Shown here piece by piece: positions 47,220 through 56,036 of a stretch of DNA of 64,000 nt. The stretch spans positions 90,916 through 154,915 of the forward strand of contig UCKS01000034.1 of the NCBI GenBank assembly GCA_900473045.1. The letters are read 5' to 3'. Each line of letters starts with the position of its first letter. The first letter of the stretch is position 1. Position numbers and translations under genes: made by a program. The stretch comes from Hyphomicrobiales bacterium (GTDB lineage Bacteria > Pseudomonadota > Alphaproteobacteria > Rhizobiales > Rhizobiaceae). The notes under the pieces were generated by a model. The model saw only the letters and a list, made by a program, of their open reading frames with translations, did not search any database and was not told where the DNA came from.

Positions 47220-48923
47220 TTATTCGCCGCCGCGGTTCTTCAGGGCTGCGCCCAGGATGTCGCCGAGCGAAGCGCCACTGTCGGAGGAACCGAACTGTGC
47301 GACGGCTTCCTTCTCTTCAGCGATTTCCAGAGCCTTGATCGACAGCATGACCTTGCGGTCCTTCTTGGAGAAGTTGGTGACGCGGGCGTCGACAACCTGA
47401 CCAACGGAGAAACGCTCCGGACGCTGCTCGTCGCGGTCACGCGACAGATCGGCACGGCGGATGAACGAGGTGAGGTCTTCGTGGTTGACGAGCTTCACTT
47501 CGATGCCACCGTCGTTGACGGCCAGAACTTCGCACGAAACAACGGCGTTCTTGCGCAGATCGCCGGATGTAGCGGCGTCGCCGACTGCATCCTTGCCGAG
47601 CTGCTTGATGCCGAGCGAGATGCGCTCCTTTTCGACGTCCACATCCAGAACGACGGCCTTTACCATGTCGCCCTTGTTGAACTCTTCGATGACCTGTTCG
47701 CCCGGACGGTTCCAGTCGAGGTCGGAGAGATGCACCATGCCGTCAACGTCGCCGTCGAGGCCAATGAACAGGCCGAATTCGGTCTTGTTCTTGACTTCGC
47801 CTTCAACTTCCGTGCCAGCCGGATGGCTGTGCGCGAAAGCCTGCCACGGGTTCTCGAGCGTCTGCTTGAGGCCGAGCGAGATGCGGCGCTTGGTCGGGTC
47901 GACTTCGAGAACGACAACGTCGACTTCCTGCGTAGTGGACAGGATCTTGCCGGGGTGGACGTTCTTCTTGGTCCAGGACATTTCGGAGATGTGGATCAGG
48001 CCTTCGATGCCCGGCTCCAGCTCCACGAATGCACCGTAGTCGGTGATGTTGGTGACGGTACCGGAGATCTTCTTGCCGACCGGGTACTTGGCACCGATGC
48101 CATCCCAAGGATCCGACTCGAGCTGCTTCATGCCGAGCGAGATGCGGTGGGTTTCCTGGTTGATGCGGATGATCTGAACCTTGACCTGCTGGCCGATGTT
48201 CAGGATTTCCGACGGGTGGTTGACGCGGCGCCATGCCATGTCGGTGACGTGCAGCAGGCCGTCGATGCCGCCGAGGTCAACGAACGCACCGTAATCGGTG
48301 ATGTTCTTGACGACGCCGTCAACAACCTGGCCTTCTTCGAGGTTCTGGACGATTTCCGAACGCTGTTCAGCGCGCGATTCTTCAAGAACCGTACGGCGCG
48401 AGACAACGATGTTGCCGCGACGCTTGTCCATCTTGAGGATTTCGAAGGGCTGCGGGTTGTGCATCAACGGAGTGACGTCGCGGATCGGACGAATGTCGAC
48501 CTGCGAGCGCGGAAGGAAGGCAACGGCACCATCCAGATCGACGGTGAAACCACCCTTGACCTGGTTGAAGATGACGCCTTCGACGCGTTCGCCGGCTTCG
48601 AACTTCACTTCGAGGCGGACCCAGCTCTCTTCGCGGCGAGCCTTTTCGCGCGACAGAACAGCCTCGCCCATCGCATTTTCGATGCGCTCGACGTAAACTT
48701 CGACTTCATCGCCGACCTTCAGCGTGCCGTCCTTGGCCTTCGCGCCGAATTCCTTCAGAGCGATGCGGCCTTCGACCTTGAGGCCGACGTCAACGATTGC
48801 GACGTCCTTCTCGATGGCCGTTACAATACCCTTGGTGACGTAGCCTTCGGCAAGATCCTGGGTCGCAAAGGATTCCTGCAGCAACGCGGCAAAATCGTCG
48901 CGGGTGGGGTTAGCTTGAGACAT
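47220..48923 (-). CDS. rpsA: 30S ribosomal protein S1
   Basis: A 567-residue protein of six S1 RNA-binding repeats that brings mRNA to the ribosome. Repeated signatures are visible: VTAIEKDVAIVDVGLKVEGRI, VKNITDYGAFVDLGGIDGLLHVTDM, VTNITDYGAFVELEPGIEGLIHISEM, VKNKTEFGLFIGLDGDVDGMVHLSDL and others. The N-terminus MSQANPTRDDFAALLQESF is the usual rhizobial form, so the start at 48923 is preferred to an ATG ten codons earlier. Its order with cmk upstream is conserved in bacteria. Confidence 0.97.
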   Translation of the reverse strand: MSQANPTRDDFAALLQESFATQDLAEGYVTKGIVTAIEKDVAIVDVGLKVEGRIALKEFGAKAKDGTLKVGDEVEVYVERIENAMGEAVLSREKARREESWVRLEVKFEAGERVEGVIFNQVKGGFTVDLDGAVAFLPRSQVDIRPIRDVTPLMHNPQPFEILKMDKRRGNIVVSRRTVLEESRAEQRSEIVQNLEEGQVVDGVVKNITDYGAFVDLGGIDGLLHVTDMAWRRVNHPSEILNIGQQVKVQIIRINQETHRISLGMKQLESDPWDGIGAKYPVGKKISGTVTNITDYGAFVELEPGIEGLIHISEMSWTKKNVHPGKILSTTQEVDVVVLEVDPTKRRISLGLKQTLENPWQAFAHSHPAGTEVEGEVKNKTEFGLFIGLDGDVDGMVHLSDLDWNRPGEQVIEEFNKGDMVKAVVLDVDVEKERISLGIKQLGKDAVGDAATSGDLRKNAVVSCEVLAVNDGGIEVKLVNHEDLTSFIRRADLSRDRDEQRPERFSVGQVVDARVTNFSKKDRKVMLSIKALEIAEEKEAVAQFGSSDSGASLGDILGAALKNRGGE

Positions 48924-49075
48924 GAATACTCCTGATGTGCCTTCATGGGGCACAGGCGCCGGGGGTTAGCGTTGACAGGTCCAAAAACCATCCGCTCCAA
49001 TCATGAAGGAGCAAATCCGGCGCGGGGATGGTGGTTCGGACTATTTCGTTGCAGGTTGGACCGGAAAACCGTGGT

Positions 49076-49726
49076 TCAGTTTTCCGAACCTGCTGAATGC
49101 TTCAAGGCGGCATCGACAAACGTCTTCGCCGTTAAGAATGCGGCCTCTATACTCATTTCGGACGTATCTAGCAAGTGCGCATCGGCCGCCGGGCGCAGCG
49201 GGCTGTCGGCCCGTCCCATGTCGCGTTCGTCGCGCTTGATGATATCGGCGAGAACCTCCAGGAAATCAGCAGGAATGCCGTTGCCGACAATCTCGTCAAA
49301 GCGGCGGCGGGCGCGGACTTCAGCCGAGGCGGTCACATAGAGTTTGACCGGAGCATCCGGGCAGACGACGGTGCCGATATCACGTCCGTCGAGCACCGTG
49401 CCGGGTTCACGCAGCGAAAAGGCGCGCTGCGTCTCGACAAGAGCCTGGCGCACCAGCGGCATGACGGCAATCTTCGAGGCTGCCTCGCCGATCGAATGCG
49501 CCGAGAGGATGCTACGGTCGAGCCCGGCAAGCTCGACGTCGCGCGCCATCTGCTCGGCGATCCTCTCGTCGTCCAAAGGCAGGCCGGCATCCAGCAGTGC
49601 CTTGGCCGTGGCACGGTAGGTCAGCCCGGTATCGAGATGATAGAAACCGTATTCCTCGGCGATGCGGCGGGACAACGTACCCTTGCCCGCTGCCGCAGGC
49701 CCGTCGATGGCGATGATGAAAGTCAT
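49076..49726 (-). CDS. cmk: Cytidylate kinase
   Basis: A 216-residue nucleoside monophosphate kinase (CMP/dCMP + ATP). The P-loop [17 protein letters not shown] lies near residues 6-22, and the NMP-binding pattern includes [43 protein letters not shown] and [16 protein letters not shown]. The start at 49726 gives the standard N-terminus [17 protein letters not shown]. It lies directly upstream of rpsA with a 150-base gap. In many rhizobia aroA is immediately upstream of cmk; here it is absent. Confidence 0.95.
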   Translation of the reverse strand: MTFIIAIDGPAAAGKGTLSRRIAEEYGFYHLDTGLTYRATAKALLDAGLPLDDERIAEQMARDVELAGLDRSILSAHSIGEAASKIAVMPLVRQALVETQRAFSLREPGTVLDGRDIGTVVCPDAPVKLYVTASAEVRARRRFDEIVGNGIPADFLEVLADIIKRDERDMGRADSPLRPAADAHLLDTSEMSIEAAFLTAKTFVDAALKHSAGSEN

Positions 49727-50038
49727 TTTTCTACCTGAAACTGGATATGATCGTCGTGGCGCGCGGCCCGGCAACCCTGAAATCTCACAATATCGCTCTC
49801 GACGGCAAGCGTTTTTGCGAGATGCACCCGCCCGCTATCCGCGACTTTGAATGCTGCGTAACACCAAGTTGCAGAATGGTCATCCTTTCTTCCAAAGAAA
49901 AGCGCAGCGGACGCTTGGGAAAGTTAAGCTTTGACAGACGGGGCCAAGACGATTATGGGGACCGGCTAATTCATTTCATCTTCAACGCCGGTATTCCGGC
50001 AGATGCCGGTAATCCCGGCCATTCAAGAGGCTTTGACC
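49727..50038. other. Gap at the expected position of aroA
   Basis: About 310 bases between the divergent cmk and FYDLN-acid genes. Small frames exist, including one on the minus strand whose TGA overlaps the cmk ATG, but none has a convincing start codon and ribosome site together with recognisable sequence. No part resembles EPSP synthase. Promoters for both flanking genes must lie here; TTGACA at 49932-49937 could serve the rightward gene. Confidence 0.45.
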
Positions 50039-50428
50039 GTGGCAAAAGCGGAACTTGGAACAAAACGCGCCGATCCGGAAACGGGCCGTAAATTTTACGA
50101 CCTGAACAAGGACCCGATCGTTTCTCCCTATACCGGAAAATCCTATCCGCTCTCCTTCTTCGAGGAAACATCCGTTGCCAAGGTAATGGAAAAGGCCGCT
50201 GAAGAAGACGAGGTTCAGGAAGTCGATACCGAAAATCCTGAAGTCGAACTGGTCTCGCTCGAGGATGCCGACAGCGAAGCAGCTGGTGGCGACGACATTC
50301 CGGATCTGGGCGATGACGACGTCGAAATCGAAGGTGATGACGACGATACATTCCTCGAAGCCGATGAAGACGACGAGGACGGCCTGTCCGACCTGATCGG
50401 CGTATCGGACGACGACGACGAGGTCTAA
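50039..50428 (+). CDS. TIGR02300 / FYDLN-acid domain protein
   Basis: A 129-residue alphaproteobacterial protein. The conserved head is VAKAELGTKRADPETGRKFYDLNKDPIVSPYTGKSYP (given here by its two halves AKAELGTKRADPETGRKFYD and LNKDPIVSPYTGKSYP). The rest is an extremely acidic tail of Asp/Glu runs (DDDEV end). The family usually has a Cys in the KRTCP position; here it reads KRADP, so a metal-binding Cys may be lost. The GTG start at 50039 has an AGAGG site and matches the family; an ATG 12 codons upstream is less likely. The function is unknown. It is divergent from cmk. Confidence 0.85.
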   Translation: MAKAELGTKRADPETGRKFYDLNKDPIVSPYTGKSYPLSFFEETSVAKVMEKAAEEDEVQEVDTENPEVELVSLEDADSEAAGGDDIPDLGDDDVEIEGDDDDTFLEADEDDEDGLSDLIGVSDDDDEV

Positions 50429-50467
50429 GGTCGAGACCAGATCAACCGGCTGATTAAATACCTATAT

Positions 50468-50499
50468 GCCTCAAACTCTCGACAACGGGAGTTTGAGGC
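50468..50499. terminator. Hairpin after the FYDLN-acid gene
   Basis: GCCTCAAACTC and GAGTTTGAGGC form an 11-bp perfect stem with a ten-base loop, 40 bases past the stop codon. No T tract follows, so it may be a transcript-stabilising hairpin or factor-assisted terminator. Confidence 0.5.
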
Positions 50500-50904
50500 A
50501 GCCGGAGACTTAATGATGAGCAAAGCGCCTTTGCGCTCCTGCTTCCGGGCATCATCTGCCCCACCGCTCATGTGCTGCCCGATACCGGCATCCCCTACAG
50601 GGAAAGCGGATACAGCCGTCACGCTCCTGACCTAAACGCAAAAGCATCTTGACGCGACCCTGCCTGAGGCATCGCCTCGCCAGGCAGCGTTGGGCGATGA
50701 CCGCGTCCGGCAAATTCAATAATCCCTTGTGCCGGATGACCCCGTCTCCGGTGGAAACATCGATCGGCCAAAAAGCAAATATTGCATCGCACGCGATCAT
50801 CAACGGCTTGTTAGCATTTTGTTGACCATAATTCATGCCGGAGGCCGCATTCAGTGCGGTCATTCCAAAGTGTTTGTGTCTATCAACTTGAGGCGAGGTT
50901 TGTT
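50500..50904. other. Intergenic region before the DUF882 gene
   Basis: About 400 bases without a supported gene. A 103-codon frame on the minus strand has no ribosome site and a composition unlike the neighbours, so I left it out. The AT-rich stretch near 50800-50850 is the likely promoter region for the gene that follows. Confidence 0.45.
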
Positions 50905-52266
50905 GTGTCAGCGTATGTATGGGACCAGAGTTCAGCCGGATATGTCGTCAATCAGGCGGCAGCGCTGTTCTCCGCCATCGTGCGCCGCGCCACGCGGCTG
51001 GCCATGACGACGCTCTTTACGCTGATCGCCATCCTCGGATCCGCGGTCACCGCGATGGCGGAGGATCGTGCGCTAAAACTGTATTTCACGCACACGGGCG
51101 AAAAAGCCACGATCACCTACAAGCGCAACGGGCGGTTCGATCCGAAGGGAATGGACAAGATCAACCGGTTTCTGCGTGATTGGCGGCGAAACGAACCCGC
51201 CCGCATGGATCCCCGCCTGCTTGACCTGGTCTGGGAGGTTTACGACCGCAGCGGCGCAAACGGCTATATCCACATCGTCTCCGCCTACCGGTCCCCGGCA
51301 ACCAATAACATGTTGCGGTCCCGCTCGCGCAGCACAGGCGTCGCCAAAAACAGCCAGCATACGCTCGGCAAGGCCATGGATTTCTATATTCCCGGCGTCA
51401 AACTCGCGACAGTGCGCGCTCTGGCAATGCAGATGCAGGTCGGCGGCGTCGGTTATTACCCCACCTCGGGATCTCCGTTCGTCCACCTCGACGTCGGCAA
51501 TGTCCGTGCTTGGCCCCGCATGTCACGCAAGGAGCTTGCGCGGATATTCCCGAATGGCCGCACGATGCATCTCGCAGCCGACGGCAGCTCGCTGCCTGGC
51601 TATACACAGGCGGTGGCGGACCACAAGAAACGCGTCAGCGCCGCCTCGATCAGGGTCGCCAGCACGGCGCGGCAAGACAATAACGCCAAATCGTCTTCGG
51701 AAACGTCGCGTGCGGATGGTGAACAGCGCGGCCTGCTGACGGCGCTTTATTCTGCACCTCGAAGCAAAGCCCTGGATGCCCTGGCCGTGCAGACGGCGCC
51801 CGACGGCCGCGTTGAAAAACAGCCATTCATTGATCTTTCCTCATATGCGGCCCCCATACCGGCAATACGGCCGGCCATTCCGACCGGTAGCGCCCCGTCG
51901 CCGGATATGATCGAGACGGCTTCGATCGGACCCATCGCGGCACTTCCAGCGATCGAAACACCCATGGCCTTGCAGGGGTCTGCCGGATTCGAGCCGTTCG
52001 CGACAGCGCACGCAACCTTGAAGACGCGGATGGCAATAATCGGTTCCCTGCCAATGACAGGATCCTGGAAACGGGGATCGGACTTCGGAGCCATCTCCGG
52101 CACGTCGTTGATGACGTGGGCGCTGCATTCTCCCGGCGCTGTCATCGGCATGAGAGCCCCGCGCGTTTCAAGGCAAACGCTGCAGGTGACAGCAGGCGAA
52201 ATCGTCCCGATCGCCGATGCGAGGCCCTTCAATACCGACCGCTTTGGGAGCGCTCCCGAAGGTTGA
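50905..52266 (+). CDS. DUF882 / peptidase M15-like exported protein (YcbK-type)
   Basis: A 453-residue protein. The first 50 residues contain a signal-anchor-like segment (AMTTLFTLIAILGSAVTAMAED). The DUF882 domain follows: FDPKGMDKINRFLRDWRRNE, IHIVSAYRSPATNNMLR, then the zinc motifs SQHTLGKAMDFYIPG (His, Asp) and FVHLDVGNVRAWPR (His). Such M15-type domains cut or bind peptidoglycan peptides. The last 200 residues are a low-complexity linker-like tail. The GTG start at 50905 has GGCGAGG upstream; GTG at 50854 is possible. Relatives in E. coli (YcbK) are linked to cell-wall metabolism. Confidence 0.87.
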   Translation: MSAYVWDQSSAGYVVNQAAALFSAIVRRATRLAMTTLFTLIAILGSAVTAMAEDRALKLYFTHTGEKATITYKRNGRFDPKGMDKINRFLRDWRRNEPARMDPRLLDLVWEVYDRSGANGYIHIVSAYRSPATNNMLRSRSRSTGVAKNSQHTLGKAMDFYIPGVKLATVRALAMQMQVGGVGYYPTSGSPFVHLDVGNVRAWPRMSRKELARIFPNGRTMHLAADGSSLPGYTQAVADHKKRVSAASIRVASTARQDNNAKSSSETSRADGEQRGLLTALYSAPRSKALDALAVQTAPDGRVEKQPFIDLSSYAAPIPAIRPAIPTGSAPSPDMIETASIGPIAALPAIETPMALQGSAGFEPFATAHATLKTRMAIIGSLPMTGSWKRGSDFGAISGTSLMTWALHSPGAVIGMRAPRVSRQTLQVTAGEIVPIADARPFNTDRFGSAPEG

Positions 52267-52616
52267 TCATCCTTGGGCTTTAACCGGATTCAGGGTTCGG
52301 TGCGTGCCCCTTGGCAAGGCACACGCCACTCCCGGGATACCGGATCGGTTTCGCTGCGACATATTATACCGCAGTGACTGCAACCGAATGGCCCGATTGC
52401 GGCCTGCCTCTAAACCTTACAAAATTCAAACAATTGAGGCCCGCGCCGGATTTTCACCCTTGCTGCGGACGCCAGGCTCCGGGCGCACCGAATAAAAACT
52501 CGACCCTTTGTCTTTTTCGGCTTGCCATCCGGAAAAAGCAGAAGTATGAAGCCGCCAACCGACTGAACAAACTGTTCGGACGGCCTTCCCGGAACCGGCT
52601 TTGCCGGACCCAAAAT
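52267..52616. other. Intergenic region before tRNA-Ala
   Basis: About 350 bases with no supported gene. Short frames on both strands overlap the tRNA and are not credible. It must contain the tRNA-Ala promoter, which I could not place confidently. Confidence 0.45.
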
Positions 52617-52692
<76 letters not shown>

Positions 52693-52792
52693 AACCTTTT
52701 CAATATCGGATTTGATCGTTTTCGCATGATGTCGGTTATTCACCAACCGGCTGCGCGATAAAGCTTGTTTTGAACCAGCAAGAGCACGTCCG

Positions 52793-53047
52793 ATGACCGA
52801 TACACAATTTCAAAAAGGACCTCCGACCTGGCGCATCGTTCTTGCTGCCATATTGGACTTCCTCACTGCGTTTTTTGTATTGGGCTATCTGGTGGCTTCG
52901 ATTTTTGGCGGAAAGACCGAGGAGGGCTTCAATCTCCAGGGTGGTCGGGCATTCTTGATGTTTGCGCTCGTCATTGCCTATTTCGTGGTCTTCAACAAGT
53001 TCCTGGGCGGCACGATCTGGAAACGCATCTTGCGGGCGCAGCGCTGA
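52793..53047 (+). CDS. Small RDD-like membrane protein (84 aa)
   Basis: An 84-residue protein with two predicted membrane helices (IVLAAILDFLTAFFVLGYLV and AFLMFALVIAYFVVFNKFLG) separated by a short loop FGGKTEEGFNLQGG. The R...D arrangement in helix 1 (WRIVLAAILD) and the GGTIWKRIL end resemble the RDD domain, but it is shorter than most. It lies about 100 bases after tRNA-Ala with no visible partner. The function is unknown. Confidence 0.7.
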   Translation: MTDTQFQKGPPTWRIVLAAILDFLTAFFVLGYLVASIFGGKTEEGFNLQGGRAFLMFALVIAYFVVFNKFLGGTIWKRILRAQR

Positions 53048-53202
53048 ACGACGGCTGTTATTAACAAGGCGCACCGGCGGCACTCCCCAAGTGAGCCGTG
53101 CTCCATTTTAGACAATCTCAATCAATATCCACGCCCATTGACTATGCTTGCCCGAGCCTATCCAACATTGCTTTTATAAGAGTAGGCAATGAGGAGCAGA
53201 TC

Positions 53203-53982
53203 ATGGATCTCGGCATCAAAGGCAAGAGAGCGCTCGTTCTCGGTGGCAGCAAGGGGCTGGGGCGCGGGATTGCAGAGGCGCTGGTGGCCGAGGGCGCCAT
53301 TGTCGCCCTGACGGGGCGTGACCAGCAGGCAGCAGCACTGGCGGCTGCGCAGATCGGTGCTTCAGCCGAAGGCCTGGCGCTTGACCTTGCGGACGCCGGC
53401 GCCATCGATCCGTTTCTTGACCGGCTTTCCGCCGACTTCGGACCGATCGATATTTTGGTGCTGAACGGTGGCGGACCGCCACCGAGCCTGGCTTCGGAGA
53501 TTGATCCGGCGTTCTGGCGCGCGCAGTTCGATACGATGGTTCTGGCCGGCATGCGGATCACCAACCGGTTGTTGCCCACCATGCGGCAGAACAGCTGGGG
53601 GCGAATCATCGCCGTGGCTTCTACCAGCATCCGCGAGCCCATCCCGGGCCTTACCGCCTCCAATGCGCTGCGCAGCGCCGTTGCCGGCTGGCTGAAAACG
53701 CTGGCGGGCGAAGTGGCAGCCGAAGGCGTGACCGTCAACATGCTTCTGCCCGGGCGGCTGGCCACGGACAGGACGCTGAGCTTTGACCGGATGGATGCCG
53801 AGAGCGAAGGATTGAGCCTCGAGACCGTCGCGGCACGCAGCCAGTCGGACATTCCGGTCGGCCGTTATGGGACTCCGGCCGAATTCGGCGCGGCGGCGGC
53901 GTTTCTGGCCAGCCGTCAGGCAGGCTATATTACCGGTGTCGCCCTACCGATCGACGGGGGCCTTAGCCGGGCAATGTTGTAG
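53203..53982 (+). CDS. Short-chain dehydrogenase/reductase family protein lacking the catalytic Tyr
   Basis: A 259-residue SDR. The cofactor site LVLGGSKGLGRGIAEALV, NGGGPP and the C-terminal YITGVALPIDGG are intact, but the usual YxxxK dyad is replaced. After Ser140 the sequence IREPIPGLTASNALRSAV puts Ser and Arg where Tyr153 and Lys157 would be. A subgroup of SDRs with an EPIP motif has this feature; it may bind but not reduce in the usual way. The start at 53203 follows GAGGAG; the frame open upstream is not conserved-looking. Its substrate is unknown. Confidence 0.85.
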   Translation: MDLGIKGKRALVLGGSKGLGRGIAEALVAEGAIVALTGRDQQAAALAAAQIGASAEGLALDLADAGAIDPFLDRLSADFGPIDILVLNGGGPPPSLASEIDPAFWRAQFDTMVLAGMRITNRLLPTMRQNSWGRIIAVASTSIREPIPGLTASNALRSAVAGWLKTLAGEVAAEGVTVNMLLPGRLATDRTLSFDRMDAESEGLSLETVAARSQSDIPVGRYGTPAEFGAAAAFLASRQAGYITGVALPIDGGLSRAML

Positions 53983-54046
53983 CCGCCCTTATCACGCAGC
54001 CACGGCATCACCGTCCGCTTCAGGGACGGCCGGCGAGCCGAGGCTC

Positions 54047-54301
54047 CTATTCGGTGGGTTCGGCCTCGAACCATGAATTGCTGAAGGTCAGGTTGGCCAT
54101 TGAAACAGCTCTGCCTTTGTCATCGCGGACCACAACGGATACCGCGCCGTTTGGCTGCTCGCCAATTTCGTCCTGGACGACATCCAGCAGAATGCGAGTG
54201 ACCTCACGGGTGACGCTTGCGCGCGTTGACAGTTCCAGCCCGTCTTCGTCACGGGTTGCGCCGTCGCCGTTGTGCAGATCGAAAAAGTATCGGCTCATCA
54301 T
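54047..54301 (-). CDS. Small DUF6894-like protein (84 aa)
   Basis: An 84-residue protein beginning MMSRYFFDLHNGDGATRDEDGLEL, the pattern of a small rhizobial family with a conserved F(D/N)LHNG start (DUF6894). The remaining part has a helix (ASVTREVTRILLDVVQ) and a beta-like C-terminal section (AVSVVVRDDKGRAVSMANLTF). AGGGGA lies seven bases before ATG 54301. It has no signal peptide. The function is unknown. Confidence 0.75.
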   Translation of the reverse strand: MMSRYFFDLHNGDGATRDEDGLELSTRASVTREVTRILLDVVQDEIGEQPNGAVSVVVRDDKGRAVSMANLTFSNSWFEAEPTE

Positions 54302-54437
54302 CTTCGCATCCCCTTGAACGTTCGAAGAATTCGCGGAAATGAAAATAGTTCCTGAAATCAACAGGATTCGTCATTCATGTGTCAATGTTAAATGAGCCCC
54401 TGCCGTTTGTGGGATAGGTGGAGAGCCCATCCCTCAC

Positions 54438-55172
54438 ATGGCATGCCGCAAATTGATCGATTCCCTCCTTCTCAACCTCCAAAGCCATGATGTGGTGTCG
54501 CCTCACGAGATAGCCTTGCTCAGGAACCTGATCTGGCGCGACCGGCGCTTCAAGGTGGACGAGGAGATCGTCGTCGAAGGATCGCGGCCGGGCTACAGCA
54601 CGCTTTTGATCGACGGCTTTGCGGCGCGCTATAAATTCCTGTCGGGCGGCACCCGCCAGATCACCGCCCTGCACATTGCCGGGGATTTCGTCGATCTGCA
54701 TGCGTTTCTCCTGAAAACCATGGACCACGGCATTGTGGCGATGTCACCGTGCCATGTGGCGTTCGTCGAGCATGGCGACCTGAAGGCTATCACCGAAACC
54801 CAGCCGCATCTCAGCCGCCTGCTTTGGCTGGACACGCTGGTCGACGGCGCCATCCACCGCGAATGGATCGTGGCAATGGGGCGGCGTTCGAAGAAAGCCC
54901 ATCTCGCGCATCTGGTCTGCGAGCTGTTCATGCGGCTGCAGGTGGTCGGGCGCACGACCGGCTACAATTTCCATTTTCCGCTGACGCAGGTGGAGCTGGC
55001 CGATGTGCTGGGCATATCGCTGGTGCACCTCAACAAGACCCTGCAGATCCTGCGCAAGGCTGAGCTTCTGACCTGGATCGGCCAGATGATCACCATTCTC
55101 GACTGGACGCGCCTGCAGGAACTGGCGCAGTTCGATCCGACCTATCTCAGCCAGACGGTCGAGCCACGGTAG
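54438..55172 (+). CDS. Crp/Fnr-family transcriptional regulator
   Basis: A 244-residue regulator. The N-terminal cNMP-binding-like beta barrel spans about residues 30-140 (EEIVVEGSRPGYSTLLIDGFAARY; HIAGDFVDLHAFL). A long dimer helix follows, then a winged helix with the recognition element LTQVELADVLGISLVHLNKTLQILRK near residues 185-210. It lacks the four-Cys cluster of FNR, so it is not an oxygen sensor of that kind. It converges with the transport genes to its right and may be independent of them. The effector is unknown. Confidence 0.88.
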   Translation: MACRKLIDSLLLNLQSHDVVSPHEIALLRNLIWRDRRFKVDEEIVVEGSRPGYSTLLIDGFAARYKFLSGGTRQITALHIAGDFVDLHAFLLKTMDHGIVAMSPCHVAFVEHGDLKAITETQPHLSRLLWLDTLVDGAIHREWIVAMGRRSKKAHLAHLVCELFMRLQVVGRTTGYNFHFPLTQVELADVLGISLVHLNKTLQILRKAELLTWIGQMITILDWTRLQELAQFDPTYLSQTVEPR

Positions 55173-55187
55173 GGCTTATGCGTCTCC

Positions 55188-56036
55188 CTACCGATGCGCG
55201 GCCCAAGGCACAAACCAGCGCTCCAGCAGGCGCGCCAGGATTTCGAACAGGAACGCAATCGCGGCAATGACGATGATGCCGGCAATCACGATGTCGGTGA
55301 CGAGGAATTGTGCGGCCGACTGGATCATGAAGCCGAGACCTCGGCTTGCCGCCACCAGTTCGGCTGCCACCAGCGTCGACCAGCCGGCGCCGAGCGCGAT
55401 GCGGGTGCCCGTCAGGATCGACGGAATGGTGCTGGGCAGGATCACCTGCAGCAGGATTTGTAGCCGCGTCGCGCCAAACGATCTGGCCGCATTGATGAAA
55501 TCGGCCGGTGCGGATTTGACGCCAGCGGCCGTCGACAAGATGATCGGCGGCAGCATGGCGAGCGAGATCACGGTGATCTTCGAGGCCTCGCCGATGCCGA
55601 TCCAGATGATGATCAGCGGCAGGTAGGCCAGCGGCGGCAGCGGCCGCAGGAATTCGACGATCGGATCGAGGATGCCCTTGCCGATGCGACTGGTGCCGAT
55701 AGCAAGGCCAGCGGGAATACCGATGACGATGGCGGCTGCAAGGGCTGCGAAAATGCGCAGCAGGCTGGCGAGCGTATGTTCGGCAAGCGTCGAATCGACG
55801 AAGCCATTGACCGCGACGGAATAGATCGCCTTCAGCACGACCAGAGGCGACGGCAAAAAGAGCGGCGATACCAGGCCATAGGCGGAGGCAAGGCTCCAAG
55901 CGGTAATGATGACAGCGATTGTTGCCAGCGAGACCGGAAGGGTGCCAAGGCTGCGCTTCGGCTTTTGCGCTTCGATCGCAGCAGGTGCAGCAACGGACGG
56001 GGTCGCGGGTGCGATGGCGCCGATATTGATGGTCAT
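55188..56036 (-). CDS. ABC transporter permease, SsuC/TauC type
   Basis: A 282-residue permease. After a cytoplasmic N-terminus there are six membrane helices, with the family pattern GIPAGLAIGTSRIGKGILDPIVEFLRPLPPLAYLPLIIIWIGIGE and the ATPase-contact loop AARSFGATRLQILLQVILPSTIPSI. It forms the channel of the sulfonate/taurine-type importer with the ATPase (overlapping by four bases, ATGA) and the binding protein encoded upstream on the same strand. Confidence 0.92.
   Translation of the reverse strand: MTINIGAIAPATPSVAAPAAIEAQKPKRSLGTLPVSLATIAVIITAWSLASAYGLVSPLFLPSPLVVLKAIYSVAVNGFVDSTLAEHTLASLLRIFAALAAAIVIGIPAGLAIGTSRIGKGILDPIVEFLRPLPPLAYLPLIIIWIGIGEASKITVISLAMLPPIILSTAAGVKSAPADFINAARSFGATRLQILLQVILPSTIPSILTGTRIALGAGWSTLVAAELVAASRGLGFMIQSAAQFLVTDIVIAGIIVIAAIAFLFEILARLLERWFVPWAAHR

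Noticed and set aside
47481..48935. Long plus-strand frame opposite rpsA
   Set aside because: Ribosomal protein S1 on the minus strand is unmistakable; this is its shadow.
49747..50091. Plus-strand frame spanning the cmk-FYDLN gap
   Set aside because: It would overlap the start of the conserved FYDLN gene in another frame and has no ribosome site or homology that I can see.
50552..50863. Minus-strand 103-codon frame before the DUF882 gene
   Set aside because: No start signal and a Cys/Arg-rich composition unlike the neighbouring genes.
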